This document shows, piece by piece, positions 6,118-6,997 of a DNA stretch of 6,997 bases. Source of the DNA: an uncultured Bacteroidales bacterium. GTDB taxonomy: Bacteria; Bacteroidota; Bacteroidia; Bacteroidales; UBA932. Within the stretch, counting starts at the first letter, position 1, and the number at the start of each line of letters is the position of its first letter. The translations under genes were made by a program, and so were the position numbers. The DNA lies in the NCBI GenBank assembly GCA_945982095.1, contig CAMFRR010000043.1:1-6997 (forward strand), given 5' to 3'. The notes beneath the pieces were generated by a model. It was not told the origin of the DNA and ran no database searches. It saw only the letters and a program-made list of their open reading frames with translations.

Positions 6118-6953
6118 GAAGCGAGTTTGATTTCATAAAGCAAGTGAGTTCAGCTTTCGGGACTCAAGAGGGGGTTCTGGGCATTGGCGACGATTGTGCG
6201 GTGATTCCCCAGGATTCCTCGTGGGAGACCGTGGTGAGCACGGATATGCTGGTGGAGGGGAGCCATTTTCTGCTCTCTGACGTGAGCCCTTACCAGCTGG
6301 GGTGGAAGAGCGCTGCTTCGAATTTCAGCGACATTGCCGCTATGGGGGCTGAGGCTGTGGGCTCCTTCCTGGCTCTGGCTCTGCCGGCTGATTTTGACAC
6401 TGTGCTGGAAAAGGCGGGGCTTTCAGGGCCCGGGGCTGCCTTCGCTGATGCCGACTCGTGGCTGGATGAGTTCATCAGGGGATATGGGGATATTTCGCGC
6501 GAGTACGGCTTTCCTCTGCTCGGAGGCGACACCACCGCATCCGAAAAGGGGCTATGCATATGCGTGACTGTGCTGGGCCGCTGTCCCAAAGGGAGCAGCA
6601 TAAAGCGCAGTGGGGCAAGGCCAGGGGATATCATTTGCGTCAGCGGCAATCTCGGCGATTCGGCCGCGGGACTCTCTTTGGTTTTTGAACGCGCGTCCAA
6701 TGCCTCTGCGCAAAAGTCTTCGGAAAACTCTGCTGAAGTCCCTTTCGAAAACACTGCTGAAGTCCCTTTCGAAAGCTCTGCTGAAATCCCTTCGGAAAGC
6801 TCTGCCGTCTCCGAAGAAGAAAATGGTAAATTTGAGAAATATCTCATTGAGAGACATTATATGCCAAAGCCTCGCATAGAGCTTGGAATCCTGCTTGGAA
6901 AGAGTGGGGCAGTGGGCGCCATGATGGACATATCTGACGGAGTGGCTTCGGAC
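6114..6953 (+). CDS. thiL: Thiamine-monophosphate kinase ThiL, 3' end missing
   Basis: ThiL uses ATP to convert thiamine monophosphate to thiamine pyrophosphate in the cytoplasm. 280 genuine residues are visible. Family motifs in order: GIGDDCAV (D26, D27 metal-binding), STDMLVEGSHF (42-52), NFSDIAAMGA (70-79), LLGGDTT (135-141), SIKRSGARPGD, SGNLGDSAAGL, the ERHYMPKPRIELG segment (246-258) and DISDGVASD (272-280). Family members are about 325 residues, so the C-terminal part is lost at the contig end; codons after 6953 come from sequencing adapter. Between GDSAAGL and ERHYMPKP, where the E. coli protein has only a short loop, there is an acidic Ser/Glu-rich insertion of roughly 45 residues (about 192-240) containing 8-residue repeats. 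The start overlaps pnuT by 4 nt (ATGA), indicating coupling. By hand count GGG makes up about 14 of 30 Gly codons, unlike pnuT and the receptor. Function is confidently assigned; the effect of the insertion is unknown. Confidence 0.93.
6720..6815 (+). repeat. 24-bp in-frame tandem repeats inside thiL
   Basis: Four successive 24-bp units (6720-6743, 6744-6767, 6768-6791 and a diverged 6792-6815) encode SENSAEVP, FENTAEVP, FESSAEIP and SESSAVSE. Units 1-3 differ from each other at only a few bases. The repeat is in frame and gives an acidic, likely disordered loop in ThiL. Such arrays can change copy number by slippage, and the copy number in an assembly may be collapsed. Confidence 0.9.
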
Positions 6954-6997
6954 CTGTCTCTTATACACATCTGACGCTGCCGACGACTCCTTACGTG
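6954..6997. other. Illumina Nextera adapter read-through (not genomic)
   Basis: Bases 6954-6972 are CTGTCTCTTATACACATCT, the 19-bp Tn5 mosaic end. Bases 6973-6986 continue as GACGCTGCCGACGA, completing the reverse complement of the Nextera read-1 transposase adapter. Bases 6987-6994 are CTCCTTAC, the reverse complement of the standard i5 index GTAAGGAG, and 6995-6997 (GTG) begin the P5 side of the adapter. The exact order mosaic end, adapter, index, P5 can only come from an untrimmed short insert at the contig end. The genomic sequence stops at about 6953. Confidence 0.98.

Noticed and set aside
6720..6815. CRISPR-like array
   Set aside because: Repeats are directly adjacent with no unique spacers, have a 24-bp codon-multiple period and lie in frame inside thiL.
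6290..6847. Antisense 185-residue open frame across thiL
   Set aside because: It is a mirror of the G-rich thiL codons and the repeat; its protein is low complexity and matches no family I recognise.
6954..6972. Tn5/IS50 transposon end as a real mobile element
   Set aside because: The mosaic-end sequence is an engineered library sequence and is followed by Nextera adapter and index, not by transposon or genomic DNA.

Overview
This window looks like a contig end from a member of the Bacteroidales (phylum Bacteroidota), with a GC content near 50 %. The evidence is a TonB-dependent outer-membrane receptor under a TPP riboswitch followed by a PnuT-type thiamine transporter, a DUF1573 secreted protein, a lipocalin-like lipoprotein with a Bacteroidota-style K/D stretch after its lipobox cysteine, and the absence of Shine-Dalgarno sequences. 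I cannot name a genus. All genes are on the + strand.

Left block (1-2811) holds four closely packed genes with gaps of 6, 8 and 7 nt, probably one transcription unit. They are the 3' part of a subtilisin-like (S8) serine protease with a C-terminal beta-rich domain, a DUF1573 exported protein, a small lipocalin-like lipoprotein, and a cysteine hydrolase of the isochorismatase/nicotinamidase superfamily with an intact Asp-Lys-Cys triad and a metal-site D/H/H set. The first three act in or beyond the cell envelope and the last is cytoplasmic. No shared pathway is evident.

Right block (about 2833-6953) is a thiamine operon. A TPP riboswitch directly abuts the start codon of a TonB-dependent receptor, which should carry thiamine compounds across the outer membrane. 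It is followed 10 nt later by pnuT (inner-membrane uptake) and, through an ATGA overlap, by thiL (thiamine-monophosphate kinase). ThiL carries an unusual insertion built of 24-bp tandem repeats, and its codon use differs sharply from its neighbours. The 5' end of pnuT contains two consecutive RNA hairpins, one an 11-bp perfect stem with a GNRA loop.

The last 44 bases (6954-6997) are not genomic. They match the Illumina Nextera read-1 adapter, then an i5 index, then the first bases of the flow-cell adapter. The apparent end of thiL is therefore an artefact. I found no RNA genes, insertion sequences, CRISPR arrays or clear intrinsic terminators. Apart from codon-level detail, the envelope block looks ordinary. 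The points most worth attention are the thiamine operon architecture and the adapter tail.
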